In this document: positions 10,812-21,309 of the stretch, piece after piece
Numbering within the stretch: the stretch's first letter is position 1
Layout: each line of letters starts with the position of its first letter
Assembly: GCA_039105265.1 (NCBI GenBank)
Contig: JAPFFF010000001.1
Location: 5,828,001 to 5,892,000 of the forward strand
Length of the DNA: 64,000 bases
From: Tritrichomonas musculus
Taxonomy: Eukaryota; Parabasalia; Tritrichomonadida; Tritrichomonadidae
Direction of reading: 5' to 3'
The notes under the pieces: generated by a model
What the model was told of the DNA's origin: nothing
Database searches by the model: none
What the model saw: only the letters and a program-made list of their open reading frames with translations
Translations under genes and position numbers: made by a program

Positions 10812-11530
10812 TATTTTTTTGCAGAATTGAAAAACCATGCATTTCAATGTAATAATTATAATTTTATAAAACATCTTTATATTTGGCAATTGAAAAAAAG
10901 GAAAAAAAATAGAAATTGCTAAGCTTTTGTTGGCTTAATATAAATGTATCATGCAAACAGAAAAATAGGTTATGTATCAAAACAAGAAAGAAATAATAAA
11001 ATTGTATCCATTACTATTTGTAATTAACTATAATCATAATAAAATCATTTAAATATAGTAGTCAATTATTAATAGTTTACGAATAGATAAAATATTTTCA
11101 ATAGTTTACATATTTATTTCTAAGGGGAAAAAATGTAATATTCCACCGCTGCATCGGCTGAACGAAATCTAATAAAATTAATATATTTTTAATCCTTATA
11201 AAAAATAATGATTGTATATCAATTTTGGGGAGAATCCATTTGACTTCACCGAGTCCGCACCTCTAAATGAGGTGACAAATTAATAAAAAAAAAAAATTTA
11301 ATTTCTCATTATATTAATGATGAATTAAAGAATATCAATAATTTATACAATAATAATTGAAATAATAAAAGTTATGGAGTGAAAAAGATTTTTATGAAAA
11401 GAAACCACCCAAAAATGATCGTCTAGGACGTAACAGTCTTATGATTTTATTATCAGTTGTCAAGTCAATTGATTTTCTTCATAAATATATATAAAAACCA
11501 TTCAATATAAAGAGAAACGAGATAAAAAAA
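10812..11530. other. AT-rich interval with solo GAGGTG end
   Basis: No supported gene. Around 11,245-11,282 there is a GC-richer word with a small hairpin (CACCTCTAAATGAGGTG) containing GTCCGCACCTC, similar to the ends of the element at 9,880. Confidence 0.4.
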
Positions 11531-13237
11531 ATTTTTGCAAATTCCATCTTCGATATTGATATTTATTCCTTCTGATGATAATAAAATGTTAATTAATTCG
11601 ACATTTCCTTTTTCAACTGCAATATGCAATGGTGCCTTTTGATAATATGAAAATAACATGATTAAAATATCTTTAAAAAATGTAATAAATACTTTGGTGT
11701 TGAATGGTAATAGAATATTAGTTATTAAACGTAATTGATAAATATTCATTTAAAATGTCAATCAATATTTAATTTTGTTATTTCATAAAAAAAAATTATC
11801 ATTAAAATTTGATTTGAAACTTATATTTTAAAATTTCATTAATCAAAAAATATTTATATAAAATTATATTAAAAACTCAAATAAAAAAATTTCATAAATA
11901 TCTTATTTGAAATGCGATAAAAATGTAAACCATTGAATTCCATTCAAATAATTGATCCGAATTCTACTAACAAAAAAATAGTGAAATCCTATTGAAATAG
12001 CATTTTGAAATACGATTTAAAAAATATGACTTGAAATGTAATGAAAAAGTCGTGGCATGGAATTATATAAAGAAAAAAGAATAAAAAAAAATTTGATAAA
12101 AAAAGTATGCCATAACTATTTAAACCATCAATAAAATGTTGATATTGTATTAATATTGATATTTGGATGAGCAGACAAAATATAAACAATTCCAACATAT
12201 CCTCTTTCGCATGCTATATGTAATGCGGTTTTATGAAAAACGAATGATAAATTTCATTAAAAATACAAAGAATTTCATTAAAATTATTAAATTGAAATTT
12301 TATTTTAAAAATTGTGATGAGATGCAGTTGAAAAAAAAATGATAATTTCATAAAAATAGTTAAACTAAGAATGTAATAAAATTTGTATATTTGAATTGAA
12401 TTCAAATAATGAATTGAATTTTCTTAATCAATTGAATTTGGAACTAAATTCAAAATATTTTTTTTTGAATGAAATTAAATCAATACATTTAAAATTTCAT
12501 TAAATACTCGCTTTAAAATTTCATTAAAAATTAAAATGAAATTTGGTTAAAATTGGATTAGTAATGTGATTTAAAACGATGATGTAAACATTATTAATAA
12601 AAGTTATATGAACTTGTATAAAAATCAGTTTTAAAATAGATCATAATTTATATATATTTATTTGAAACTCGGTTAAAACTTTTGATTTGGAATTGTATTT
12701 AAGCAGTTGATTTAAAATATAATGAAAAAATAATATTGTTTTGAATTTCATGATGAAAATTTAATGAAATTTTATAAAATATCAAAATATTTGAATTACA
12801 TGAAAATAAATAATGGAATATAATTTAAAAAATCAATTTACAAATGACATAAAAAATTGAATGAGAAACTGAATTCAAATAAAAATTGAATTTTGTTTAA
12901 ATTAAAAATGAAATGTATAAGACATCGGGATTGATTCTTTGATGATCTAATAAACGTCGAACAACTTCAGTATCACCTCTTTCACATGCAATGTGTAATG
13001 CTGTTTTTTGAATTTTACTTTCTAATGTCATTAAATTTATCTTTTTTGAAATTTCATTAAAAAGATCTTTTTTGGAATTTCATTAAAAAGATCTTAATTT
13101 AAACGAAATTAAAAAAATTTTAATTAACTATCGAATTAAAATTTTTATTAATAAATATAATTAAATAACAAGCCTTCAAATTCTATTGAAAATTAAATTT
13201 TAATTTCATTAAACATTGTTTTTGAATTGAATAAAAA

Positions 13238-13752
13238 AATTCTTTTCAATTGTTCACTTTTTGAAGGCTGCCACTCCATTTGCTGTAGATTATGGAAGCT
13301 ACTTTTTCAATTAAAATAAAAAAAACGAATATGACAAAAAAATTCTGAGAAATTAATTTTTTATTTATTTTCATATTATATTTGCTTTTCTAATGCTAGT
13401 GATTTGGGAATCTACATCAAAGTGTCTTATATAAACTTCTCTTTTCCATCAACAATGTTTTTTCCTCTTTGGATCGCAAAATCCTGATATTGATATCTGA
13501 TGAGCACCGCCTCGACGTAACAAATGCCAAGAATAATGGCTATGATCAAATCCAATTTACTCAACAGTTGCTTTTAAATGGTTTAAAAGTGTATCTCCTG
13601 AAGTCTCGACAATTAAATTTGAAAATAAATAAAAAATTAATTTCTCAGAATTTTTTTTGTCATATCCGTTTTTTAATATTTTAATTGAAAAAGTAGCTTC
13701 TAATCTACAGCAAATGAAGAGGCGCATTCAAAAAGTGAAATTGAAAAGAATT
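13238..13752. mobile_element. 515-bp TIR element (same family as at 1180)
   Basis: Terminal inverted repeats of about 130-140 bp run inward from AATTCTTTTCAAT and CACTTTTTGAA, through TTTGCTGTAGATTA and AAGCTACTTTTTCAATTAAAAT, to TTCTGAGAAATTAATTTTTTATTTATTTT. They can be aligned at both ends with a modest number of differences. The unique centre (about 13,390-13,620) is coding-like, with a frame reading ILILISDEHRLDVTNAKNNG and YDQIQFTQQLLLNGLKVYLL, perhaps a captured piece of a host gene. It lies in a spacer between two ankyrin cassettes. No transposase is visible, so it is non-autonomous. Confidence 0.7.
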
Positions 13753-13809
13753 CCAGTTTGTGGAACCTACTTTTTGAGCTTCGCTCAAAAAGTAGGTTCC
13801 ACAAACTGG
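13753..13809. repeat. perfect 27-bp-arm palindrome abutting TIR element
   Basis: Arms of 27 nt are exactly complementary around a TTC loop. The inner core CTACTTTTTGAGC is shared with the palindrome at 1287, while the outer arm sequence differs. It begins at the base after the element's right terminal repeat. The left end of the element has no such palindrome. Confidence 0.85.
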
Positions 13810-14467
13810 TAATTTATGAATAAATATAAATATTCAATTTTTAATTCAATATTAATAATAGTTATAAATTGAATTAAAAAAAAAAAAAAAAAATATTAAA
13901 ATGTGATTAAAAAAAGTTTAATGATAATTGTTTTGATGTTAACATCGATTCTTGGATTATCCAATAAAGCTGATACAATATTGGCATATCCTTTTTCAGC
14001 CTCAATATGTAAAGCTGTTTTTTGAAATTAAGCAGTAAACGTCATTTAATAATTTAGTAGTAAAAACAGAATAATAATAATAAAACTAAAATGTTATCTA
14101 AATTATTAATTGAGAATATTATTTGAATATAATTTAAACTGAATTACAAAGATAAAATTCAACTTCATTCAAATGAATACAATTAAAAATGATTCGAGAA
14201 TTTACATCAATGTTTTGATGAGCTATCAATATAGAAATAATATCCAAATTGCCTTTTTCAGCAGCAATATGTAATGCGGTTTTATTAATAATAAAAATTA
14301 ACTTCATCCAAAGAAATCATTGAAAATTGTATTTGAATATAAATGCTAAAATATTATAAAAAATGACTAAAATAAATGTCATTTGAACTTTTGATAATAA
14401 AACTTCATTAAATCGTCAATATTAGAAACCGCATGTAAAAGAGCTAAGAAAAACAATATAAAAATTA

Positions 14468-15631
14468 TTAAAAAGGAATTATTCTAGAGTTAATATCAAT
14501 TGCTTCGTTTGAAATGAGATTTCTAACAAGATTAGAATTGCCTGATTCGCATGCTGCATATAAGAGATAATTCAAATCATTCGTTTGAAATTTTTCTCTT
14601 ATTGGATTCAAGAGACGATCAATAAAAAGATCTTTTTCATTAGGTTCAGCAGCTGGTTGTGGATTTTGTACAGTAGCTGGTTGTGGATTTTGTACAGCAG
14701 CTGGTTGTGGATTTTGTACAGCAGCTGGTTGTGGATTTTGTACAGCAGCTGGTTGTGGATTTTGTTCAGCAGCTGGTTGTGGATTTTGTTCAGCAGCTGG
14801 TTGTGGATTTTGTTCAGCAGCTGGTTGTGGATTTTGTTCAGCAGCTGGTTGTGGATTTTGTTCAACAGCTGGTTGTGGATTTTGTTCAACAGCTGGTTGT
14901 GGATTTTGTTCAGCAGCTGGTTGTGGATTTTGTACAGCAGCTGGTTGTGGATTTTGTTCAGCAGCTGGTTGTGGATTTTGTTCAGCAGCTGGTTGTGGAT
15001 TTTGTTCAACAGCTGGTTGTGGATTATTTTCTTCCATTTCTCTGATTGTCTGCAAATATTGGTTCACTTCTTCTTCATCAAGATCTTCCTGTGAAAAGGA
15101 GAAGTCAGAAGACAATAATTCAAAAATTTCTTCAAAAGTGGGACGTTCAGAAGGATTTGGGCTCCAGCACGCTGTTATTAAATCCTTCAGAATTTGTGAG
15201 ATATTATCCCTGAGTATTGGTCGATGACCACTATTGACTTCATTCCAAATACGATAGACAGTTAACTGTTCACCGATATGGCGAAAAGGGACATCGCCGG
15301 TCATGAGTTCATAAATAATAATAGCAAAAGAGTAAACGTCAACACCTGTCCCGCATCTTTCACCTCTTATCATTTCAGGTGCCATGTAAAAAGGGGTTCC
15401 ACGTACACCAGACATGGTCAATTGAATTGACCTTGTAAATATTACAGAAATTTTTGGATAGAAATTTTCATCAAGTAGAATGTTTTCTGGTTTTAAATCA
15501 CGATGAAGAATACCGTGTTGATGGAGATATTTCATTCCACTTGAAACGCCTAATAAGATTATATATTTTTTCGTGGGTGACCATTCGTGAGGAGTATCTG
15601 ATCGTCTTTCTTTATTTATAATATGCAACAA
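14468..15631 (-). CDS. kinase C-lobe + QNPQPA repeats + ankyrin start (N-lobe missing)
   Basis: The open frame (387 codons from a non-ATG codon) contains the C-lobe of a Ser/Thr-type kinase: HRDLKPEN catalytic loop, GTPFYMAPE, DVYSFAIIIYEL, and the CWSPNPSERPTF helix. The N-lobe (glycine loop, ATP lysine) is not found upstream, and the place of DFG reads ISVIFTRS, so it cannot be an active kinase as it stands. After the lobe come about 16 copies of an 8-residue QNPQPA(A/V)(E/V) repeat. A C-terminal piece (YAACESGNSNLVRNLI) starts an ankyrin repeat that seems to continue as separate cassettes downstream. It is either a pseudogene or one exon block of a split gene. No ATG supports the 5' end. 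Confidence 0.6.
   Translation of the reverse strand: MLHIINKERRSDTPHEWSPTKKYIILLGVSSGMKYLHQHGILHRDLKPENILLDENFYPKISVIFTRSIQLTMSGVRGTPFYMAPEMIRGERCGTGVDVYSFAIIIYELMTGDVPFRHIGEQLTVYRIWNEVNSGHRPILRDNISQILKDLITACWSPNPSERPTFEEIFELLSSDFSFSQEDLDEEEVNQYLQTIREMEENNPQPAVEQNPQPAAEQNPQPAAEQNPQPAAVQNPQPAAEQNPQPAVEQNPQPAVEQNPQPAAEQNPQPAAEQNPQPAAEQNPQPAAEQNPQPAAVQNPQPAAVQNPQPAAVQNPQPATVQNPQPAAEPNEKDLFIDRLLNPIREKFQTNDLNYLLYAACESGNSNLVRNLISNEAIDINSRIIPF
14640..15027 (-). repeat. 24-nt minisatellite encoding QNPQPAAE
   Basis: About 16 near-identical copies of a 24-nt unit (plus strand GCAGCTGGTTGTGGATTTTG plus four bases). All three frames of each strand stay open, so the unit length of 8 codons keeps the reading frame. 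Unit variants (acagc/tcagc/tcaac) are clustered in blocks, which suggests recent unequal exchange or slippage. Confidence 0.95.
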
Positions 15632-16767
15632 TGATTTATTTAGTTTTGAGTGTTTTATTAACTTAAAAAGTTGTACCTAGACAATTTTTAAATAAAAAAA
15701 AAAGAAAAAAATATAATAAGAGAAAATGTGCTTATAAACCCACAAAAAGTTTAACTTTTTCTTTATTTATAAAGTCGTATAAACAAAATTGAAACAAAAA
15801 AAAAATATTTTCATATGTATAAAAATATTAATTTTTAATCTTTTTATATTTTTACATAATTTTTACCGAGACTACATACCGCCTAGCGGGCGTCGAGCGA
15901 GGCGAAGCCGAGTCGAGACGAAGCAAAAGTTGTACCACTATTAGTAATTATACTATCATTATTAGACGTTCGCTGCAAATGAAAAGCCCTCCTTTCACAA
16001 AACATTTCAAGTTGTATACAAAGCGCAACCAAAAATGTAATTCTCACTTACAATGTCAGGTCAGCAATCATTAAATAAGAAGTCAACGGTAGTAAAACTA
16101 TCATATCTCTTGTTTCCATTGCTTGGACATAAAAGTGTTGGCTCGAATATTTTTATCATGCTTAGTTTTTAATGATGTTTATCCTTTTTAAACCTTTTAC
16201 TATAAATAAACGCATTTCTCAGCCAAATTATTATTCTTTTATGTCTTTTAGTTAAGTCCTTAATAAGAATAAATTGTTTTTTGTTAAAATCACACACATA
16301 ATTATAAAAAGCATCATTATTCCAAAAAACAATAAAAATATCCTTTTTTATTCATTTTAAAATATGAAATGATTTCATATTTGGTTGAAATCAAATGCAT
16401 ATTTTTCAATTTTTTCTTAATAAAATTTATTTGAAGATAAGTTTAATATCATAAAAGTTCTTTTGTTTACATAATTCAACATCTATTATATAATATATTT
16501 TATTTAATATATTTATTTTATAATATATTGAACATATAATGATGTATTTTAATTTTTTACGAAAAAAAAATTCAGAAAAATAAAACTTTTTGATATCATT
16601 TCTGAGAGTACGTTAAAATATTAAAATAATAATATCTCTGAATGAGTCGATATATTTCTAATATTTTGATGAATTAAGCATCTATGAATACTATTATATA
16701 TTCATATAGTAGCCATGATATCAGGATTAAAAATTTTTTGTCGGCGGCCCCCTAAAAAAACAATATC
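15632..16767. other. gene-free interval with GC-rich patch before the Polinton
   Basis: No supported gene. At about 15,870-15,930 a GC-rich patch (cgcctagcgggcgtcgagcg, then aggcgaagccgagtcgagac) stands out from the AT-rich background and contains GAG-CGA/GCC-GAG inverted words. It looks like the end of another element. At 16,736-16,760 another GC-rich word, gtcggcggcccccta, lies just outside the Polinton. Confidence 0.45.
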
Positions 16768-16962
16768 AGTAGTATGATGAAAAGGGTGATTTTAGGACTA
16801 AGTCCCAAAACCCCCCTTTTTGCATCCCGCGCCTAGGGAAAGTACAACTGTCAAACTTTCGGTACAATTCCATATATGTTTTCCAATAATATCTACAACA
16901 GGCGTGATTTTTCAAAAATTACACTCAGACTTGTTTTCAAAATCGAAATTTACATCATTGAA
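16768..16962 (+). repeat. Polinton left terminal inverted repeat
   Basis: It matches the reverse complement of 32,372-32,567 almost base for base. It contains a small palindrome GGACTAAGTCC followed by a C-run. Confidence 0.95.
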
Positions 16963-17139
16963 CTCAAAATCATGAACTTTTTTGATGATCTCAAATTTAT
17001 CGAAATACATATGCGAGATAAATTTTTGAACTTTATATATGTTTTCAATACTGTTTTAATATTTGATCTTAGGTAGGTGATTTTAGGACCTGTATTGCGT
17101 ATAAATAAATTCTCATTTTTTACTTTTCATTTTTGAATT

Positions 17140-17500
17140 TTCGTTTTTCTACAACCGTCTTTATTTTTTATTTATGAGAGAATTCAATTTTTCTACAACC
17201 GTCTTTATGTCTACAACGGTTTTTATAATATGATCTTTTATGAGAGAATTCAATTTATGATTTCAGATATTCTTTAACCATCTTTATTATTCTAAAACCG
17301 TCTACAACCGTCTTTATTTTATTTGTGAGAGAATTCAATCTTTCTACAACCGTCTTTATTTTATTTGTGAGAGAATTCAATCTTTCTACAACCGTCTTTA
17401 TTTTATTTGTGAGAGAATTCAATCTTTCTACAACCGTCTTTATTTTATTTGTGAGAGAATTCAATCTTTCTACAACCGTCTTTATGTCTACAACCATCTT
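17140..17500 (+). repeat. 42-bp tandem repeat inside the Polinton
   Basis: A unit of about 42 bp (TTCTACAACCGTCTTTATTT, then TATTTGTGAGAGAATTCAAT, then CT) is repeated about four times almost exactly from 17,296 to 17,486, with degenerate copies upstream to 17,140. It lies between the left terminal repeat and the polymerase gene. Frames opened by the unit length (14 codons) are not taken as genes. Confidence 0.9.
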
Positions 17501-17768
17501 AACATTTTCATTTTTATATCACAATTCACAATCCAAATCTGAAAATAAAAAATGATGGTCCTTCTATATTTCGAACCATGTAACTTTGCACTTATGAAAT
17601 ACCACTGAGCTAGGATTTCAATTATGATTTCAATTATGATTTTAATATTTAAAATTCAATTCTGAAAAATCAAAAATGAAAAAAACATGATTTCTAAAAA
17701 TTTCTGAATTTCATTTATTAAACATAATTTTTGTTTTTCATTTTTTTTATCAAACATAAACAACACAA

Positions 17769-20700
17769 ATGACAAAACTAGAGGACACACCTACGCCAAA
17801 ATTATACGAACTTTTGAGCATTATAGAAAATGAGAAGATAACAGAAGGCGATCTCGATATTGACAGCAAGGACGAGCTCATAGATATTATCGCTTTTGAT
17901 ATTCTTCAACTTGGTTACAATGGTGATAACAATTATGAAGCTATGTTCTGGTTCATGAAAGGTAGAGAACAAACGAAAAACACAAATGAAGTCCCACCAT
18001 CACCAAGCGCAAATGTTCCTCCTCCAAGAGAAATTCCACGCTATATCGACAATAATGATTATTACTTTTTGAAGAACATCAAGAACAACATATGGAGGAA
18101 TGTCACTAAGGATGATTCTTTTGTGAAGATAACTTATAACGATTTCATTAAGCTTAAGGACGAGCAGGAAAAAATAGTGGACGCAATTATGAAGAAACTT
18201 TATGATTCCCCTGAGTATTGGCATATAAATTTCGAGCAAATTACGAACAGAGGTAGAGAATTAATATTTCCTGCTCTTCATAATTTCTTTAACACTATTG
18301 TCAAAAATTTCTCTGTCACCAATCAATATAAGCTCAGGTTCAAAGTCAATAATGAATGGCGCACTTTACCTCTCACTTCTGAAAACTTCAACAAGCTTAT
18401 GGAAAACTTTACGAAGAAACATTTTATATTCGACATGGATGATGTCAAGCCTGAGTACTTTTATGAGAAGGGCAGTATGGAACTCCCAGAATGGTCTCTC
18501 TTTTCTCAGCTCATCTTTAGCAAAACCAAAAATGTCAGAAGTAATGCAGATCGCGGAGGTTCATTCTTTCAATTCTTAGTCAAAGAGAGCTGCCCAAAAG
18601 AGATAGTAAAATACCTGACTCGCCTACAAATTTTCGACAATCTTGCTAACAACAAAGGTACACAACGAAAAGAACTTGATGACTGTTGTTTCATATATGC
18701 TCTTCAACAAACAGGGTCCTATGATGAAGAAACCTTAAATCAAATGCGGCTAAGAATCAACAACAGATATCTCTCCAATTCTGCTATCAACAATCTATGT
18801 CAGGAATTTAAGATCCACATCAGCGTTTCTTACATAAATGAAGACGCGAATTCCAAAAACAAAAAGAAATCAATAGGGAAGAATTCATATATAGGAGTCG
18901 AGAAAGCTGAGCCAAATCGCACTCACAAATTCAACATTTACGAGAAACACTACTTTATAGAAGAAAAGACTCCCTTTTCCACATACTACATCAATAATCT
19001 CACTTCTCTTACACCAGACAAGTATAACATGGAGTTCAAGCAAGGACACTGGATAAAGGCTAGGTATTTCATAAGTTCTTCCAATTTAGTACGCACACTT
19101 ATGAAGGAAAATTATTTCCGACCTTTAAACTTTGGAGATGGCTGTATTCTCAAAACTGTTTTCAATGATGATATCAAGAAGGATGTTTCTAGAATTAACT
19201 TAGAATATGATGAAAAGTCCTGCACCCAACTTATAAAGCCCAGAACATTTAAGAAGAAGGGAGGAGATGAGAAACAAGGCGAAAAGTCATATTGGTATTG
19301 TGATTCTGAGGCAGATACTTCTGGTGATATTCATCGTCCATACATGTTTGTTCTCCAATCTCAAGATGGTACAATAACGAAAACCTTTAAAGGTGAGGAT
19401 TGTAGTGTTTCATTTCTGGATTTCCTTCCTGATTTCTCTGTAGTGTACTTCCATAACTTAGCTTACGATATCAGATTTCTTTGTTCTTACGGCATAAGGA
19501 AGTCTGTCATTAAGGGTAACAAATTTATGAAAGGCACAATTATCTATAAGTCTAAAACCCTCTACTTCCGAGACACACTTCCTATACTCTCATGCAAACT
19601 TTCACAACTACCATCAATGTTTAATCTCGATAGTGGACAGAAAGAAGTTTTCCCCTACAAGTATTATACCATGGAAAGGCTATCCAAAAATATAGGTGTA
19701 ATAGAGGAAGCAGGAGAGAATGAAGATAAGAGATGGACAGAAGAGACGAAACAACAATTCCGCCACAACATAGATATTATAGGCTGCCGTCTCTCTGATA
19801 CCACTTTTGATATGTACAAGTATGCTGAATTTTATTGTGCCCAAGATGTGAACATTTTGCGACAGGGATTTAATAAATTTAGAGATGGTTTTATAGAAGA
19901 TTTCAACATAGATCCTTTCAACTTTGTCTCCATCTCTTCTCTCGCGAATGAAGTTTTCAATAACAAAGTTTATTATGGTCACGATTTATATAAAATTGGT
20001 GGTGTTCCTAGATATTTCTGTGCACATGCTATCTACGGCGGGAGGTGTATGACAGCGTACAACAAGAAATGGCACACACAAAAGAAGGTATGTGATTTCG
20101 ATGCAGTTTCTTTATATCCGTCTGCTATGGCACGCCTATGGACCGTAAGTGGCACTCCTAAAGTTATAGAAAAAGAGAATCTCAACATGGAATTCCTATC
20201 TAAGCAGAGTGCGTATGTTGTCGAGATTGAAGTTACAAAAGTTAACAAACATTATCCTTTCCCTCTTCTTGTTCGTAAAGTAAATAACCTGAACTTAAAT
20301 GATGATAATATAGATGAGCCTGTGACGATGATAGTAGATAACATTTACCTTACAGACCTCATACGTTTCCAGAAGATAGAGTTCACATTGCTGAGAGGGT
20401 ACTACTGGGATGGTAAGAAAGACTACACAATTCGCAAGGTCATTAGAGAAATCTTCAACAAGAGGCTCGAATACAAGAAGCAAAAAAATCCTCTCCAAAA
20501 CTTATACAAACTTATCATGAACAGCTGCTATGGTAAAACTATAGAAAGGCCCACAGATAAAGAATTTAAGTATATGTACGAGGGAGAAGAGCTAGACAAG
20601 TACTGGAAGAAGAATTATATGAAGATCAAGGAAGATGTACAGCTCCATAACTCAAAACTGCACTCCCTAAAAGTCCTAAAACCTATAGATGACCATTTTA

Positions 20701-21251
20701 ATTTCTCCCTCTTAGGAATACAAGTTCTGTCCATGAGTAAGAGAATTATGAATGAAGTTATGTGCCTTGCCTACGATATTGGATGTCACATATACTACCA
20801 AGATACAGATAGCATGCATATAGAGCTCGCAGATTTACCAAAACTTGAGAAAGCCTATAAAGAAATGTACGGAAGAGAACTCATAGGTAGTGATTTAGGA
20901 CAATTCCACTCTGATTTCCCAACTATCAACAAGCATGATGAAATTCCTGTCGCCATTGAAAGTTACTTCCTGATGAAGAAAATGTATATTGACAAACTTA
21001 CAGATTCCACAGGTGATATAGATTTTATGATTCGCGGTAAAGGTCTAACATTAAATTCTATAAAACATGCTGCAAAACAATTTGGTGGTGATTATATGAA
21101 ACTTTACGAGCATCTCTACAATGGAAACTCAGTAATGTTTGATCTTACTCAGGGGCAGCCATGTTTCAAGTTCAATTCCAACATGACTATCTCTACACTT
21201 ACGAAATTCCAAAGAAAGATCAAAACAAATTACGAAGAAGGATATGAATGA
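17769..21251 (+). CDS. Polinton family B DNA polymerase (pPolB)
   Basis: At 1160 aa this is the usual size for Polinton polymerases. The 3'-5' exonuclease motifs are visible in order: ExoI around WYCDSEADTSGD and ExoII at YFHNLAYDIRFL. Polymerase motifs follow: A at CDFDAVSLYPSAM, B at NLYKLIMNSCYGKT, and C at YYQDTDSMH. It copies the element's own DNA, and protein priming from the termini is the mechanism proposed for the family. The N-terminal about 480 residues precede the exonuclease and have no fold I recognise with confidence. It is the leftmost gene, reading away from the left terminal repeat, and converges on the integrase gene. The ATG at 17,769 follows a short A-rich leader. Confidence 0.95.
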   Translation: MTKLEDTPTPKLYELLSIIENEKITEGDLDIDSKDELIDIIAFDILQLGYNGDNNYEAMFWFMKGREQTKNTNEVPPSPSANVPPPREIPRYIDNNDYYFLKNIKNNIWRNVTKDDSFVKITYNDFIKLKDEQEKIVDAIMKKLYDSPEYWHINFEQITNRGRELIFPALHNFFNTIVKNFSVTNQYKLRFKVNNEWRTLPLTSENFNKLMENFTKKHFIFDMDDVKPEYFYEKGSMELPEWSLFSQLIFSKTKNVRSNADRGGSFFQFLVKESCPKEIVKYLTRLQIFDNLANNKGTQRKELDDCCFIYALQQTGSYDEETLNQMRLRINNRYLSNSAINNLCQEFKIHISVSYINEDANSKNKKKSIGKNSYIGVEKAEPNRTHKFNIYEKHYFIEEKTPFSTYYINNLTSLTPDKYNMEFKQGHWIKARYFISSSNLVRTLMKENYFRPLNFGDGCILKTVFNDDIKKDVSRINLEYDEKSCTQLIKPRTFKKKGGDEKQGEKSYWYCDSEADTSGDIHRPYMFVLQSQDGTITKTFKGEDCSVSFLDFLPDFSVVYFHNLAYDIRFLCSYGIRKSVIKGNKFMKGTIIYKSKTLYFRDTLPILSCKLSQLPSMFNLDSGQKEVFPYKYYTMERLSKNIGVIEEAGENEDKRWTEETKQQFRHNIDIIGCRLSDTTFDMYKYAEFYCAQDVNILRQGFNKFRDGFIEDFNIDPFNFVSISSLANEVFNNKVYYGHDLYKIGGVPRYFCAHAIYGGRCMTAYNKKWHTQKKVCDFDAVSLYPSAMARLWTVSGTPKVIEKENLNMEFLSKQSAYVVEIEVTKVNKHYPFPLLVRKVNNLNLNDDNIDEPVTMIVDNIYLTDLIRFQKIEFTLLRGYYWDGKKDYTIRKVIREIFNKRLEYKKQKNPLQNLYKLIMNSCYGKTIERPTDKEFKYMYEGEELDKYWKKNYMKIKEDVQLHNSKLHSLKVLKPIDDHFNFSLLGIQVLSMSKRIMNEVMCLAYDIGCHIYYQDTDSMHIELADLPKLEKAYKEMYGRELIGSDLGQFHSDFPTINKHDEIPVAIESYFLMKKMYIDKLTDSTGDIDFMIRGKGLTLNSIKHAAKQFGGDYMKLYEHLYNGNSVMFDLTQGQPCFKFNSNMTISTLTKFQRKIKTNYEEGYE

Positions 21252-21309
21252 ACATCACAAAAAAAGTTCACCATATTTTTCTCTTCATTCTTTAGCTATA
21301 TTTTTCTCT

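Larger units (their letters stand above)
11540..14462 (-). other. array of isolated single ankyrin-repeat cassettes downstream of kinase
   Basis: On the minus strand, downstream of the kinase ORF, I find separated ~33-codon open units. Each starts about K-(T/A)-(A/P)-LHIA and ends about I-(D/N)-(V/I)-N. They lie near 14,190-14,286, 13,931-14,025, 12,915-13,010, 12,138-12,233 and 11,540-11,650, with a more degenerate half unit near 14,385-14,462. Examples are KTALHIAAEKGNLDIISILI and KTALHIACERGDTEVVRRLL. No unit contains a stop, whereas the 200-900-nt spacers are full of stops. The kinase ORF itself ends in the first ankyrin-like repeat. Either this is one split kinase-ankyrin gene with unconventional introns, or it is a dismembered array or a set of donor cassettes. 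I saw no trichomonad-type intron signals (GTAYGT / ACTAACACACAG) at the borders. Confidence 0.6.

Noticed and set aside
10635-10889. 84-aa minus-strand frame and similar frames near 11,989-12,405
   Set aside because: AT-rich chance frames. The latter overlap ankyrin units in the wrong phase or run into spacers.
14585-15094. Long plus-strand and second minus-strand frames across the 24-nt repeat (SSWLWILF, VDFVQQLV and KIHNQLLN repeats)
   Set aside because: They are open only because the repeat unit is a multiple of three. The QNPQPAAE frame continues a kinase domain and is the meaningful one.
16876-17076. 66-aa plus-strand frame at the left end of the Polinton
   Set aside because: It lies mostly in the terminal inverted repeat and has no counterpart open frame in the right copy.
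17255-17555. Frames across the 42-bp repeat (TTVFILFVREFNLS / KTVVERLNSLTN)
   Set aside because: They arise from a repeat unit divisible by three, not from a gene.
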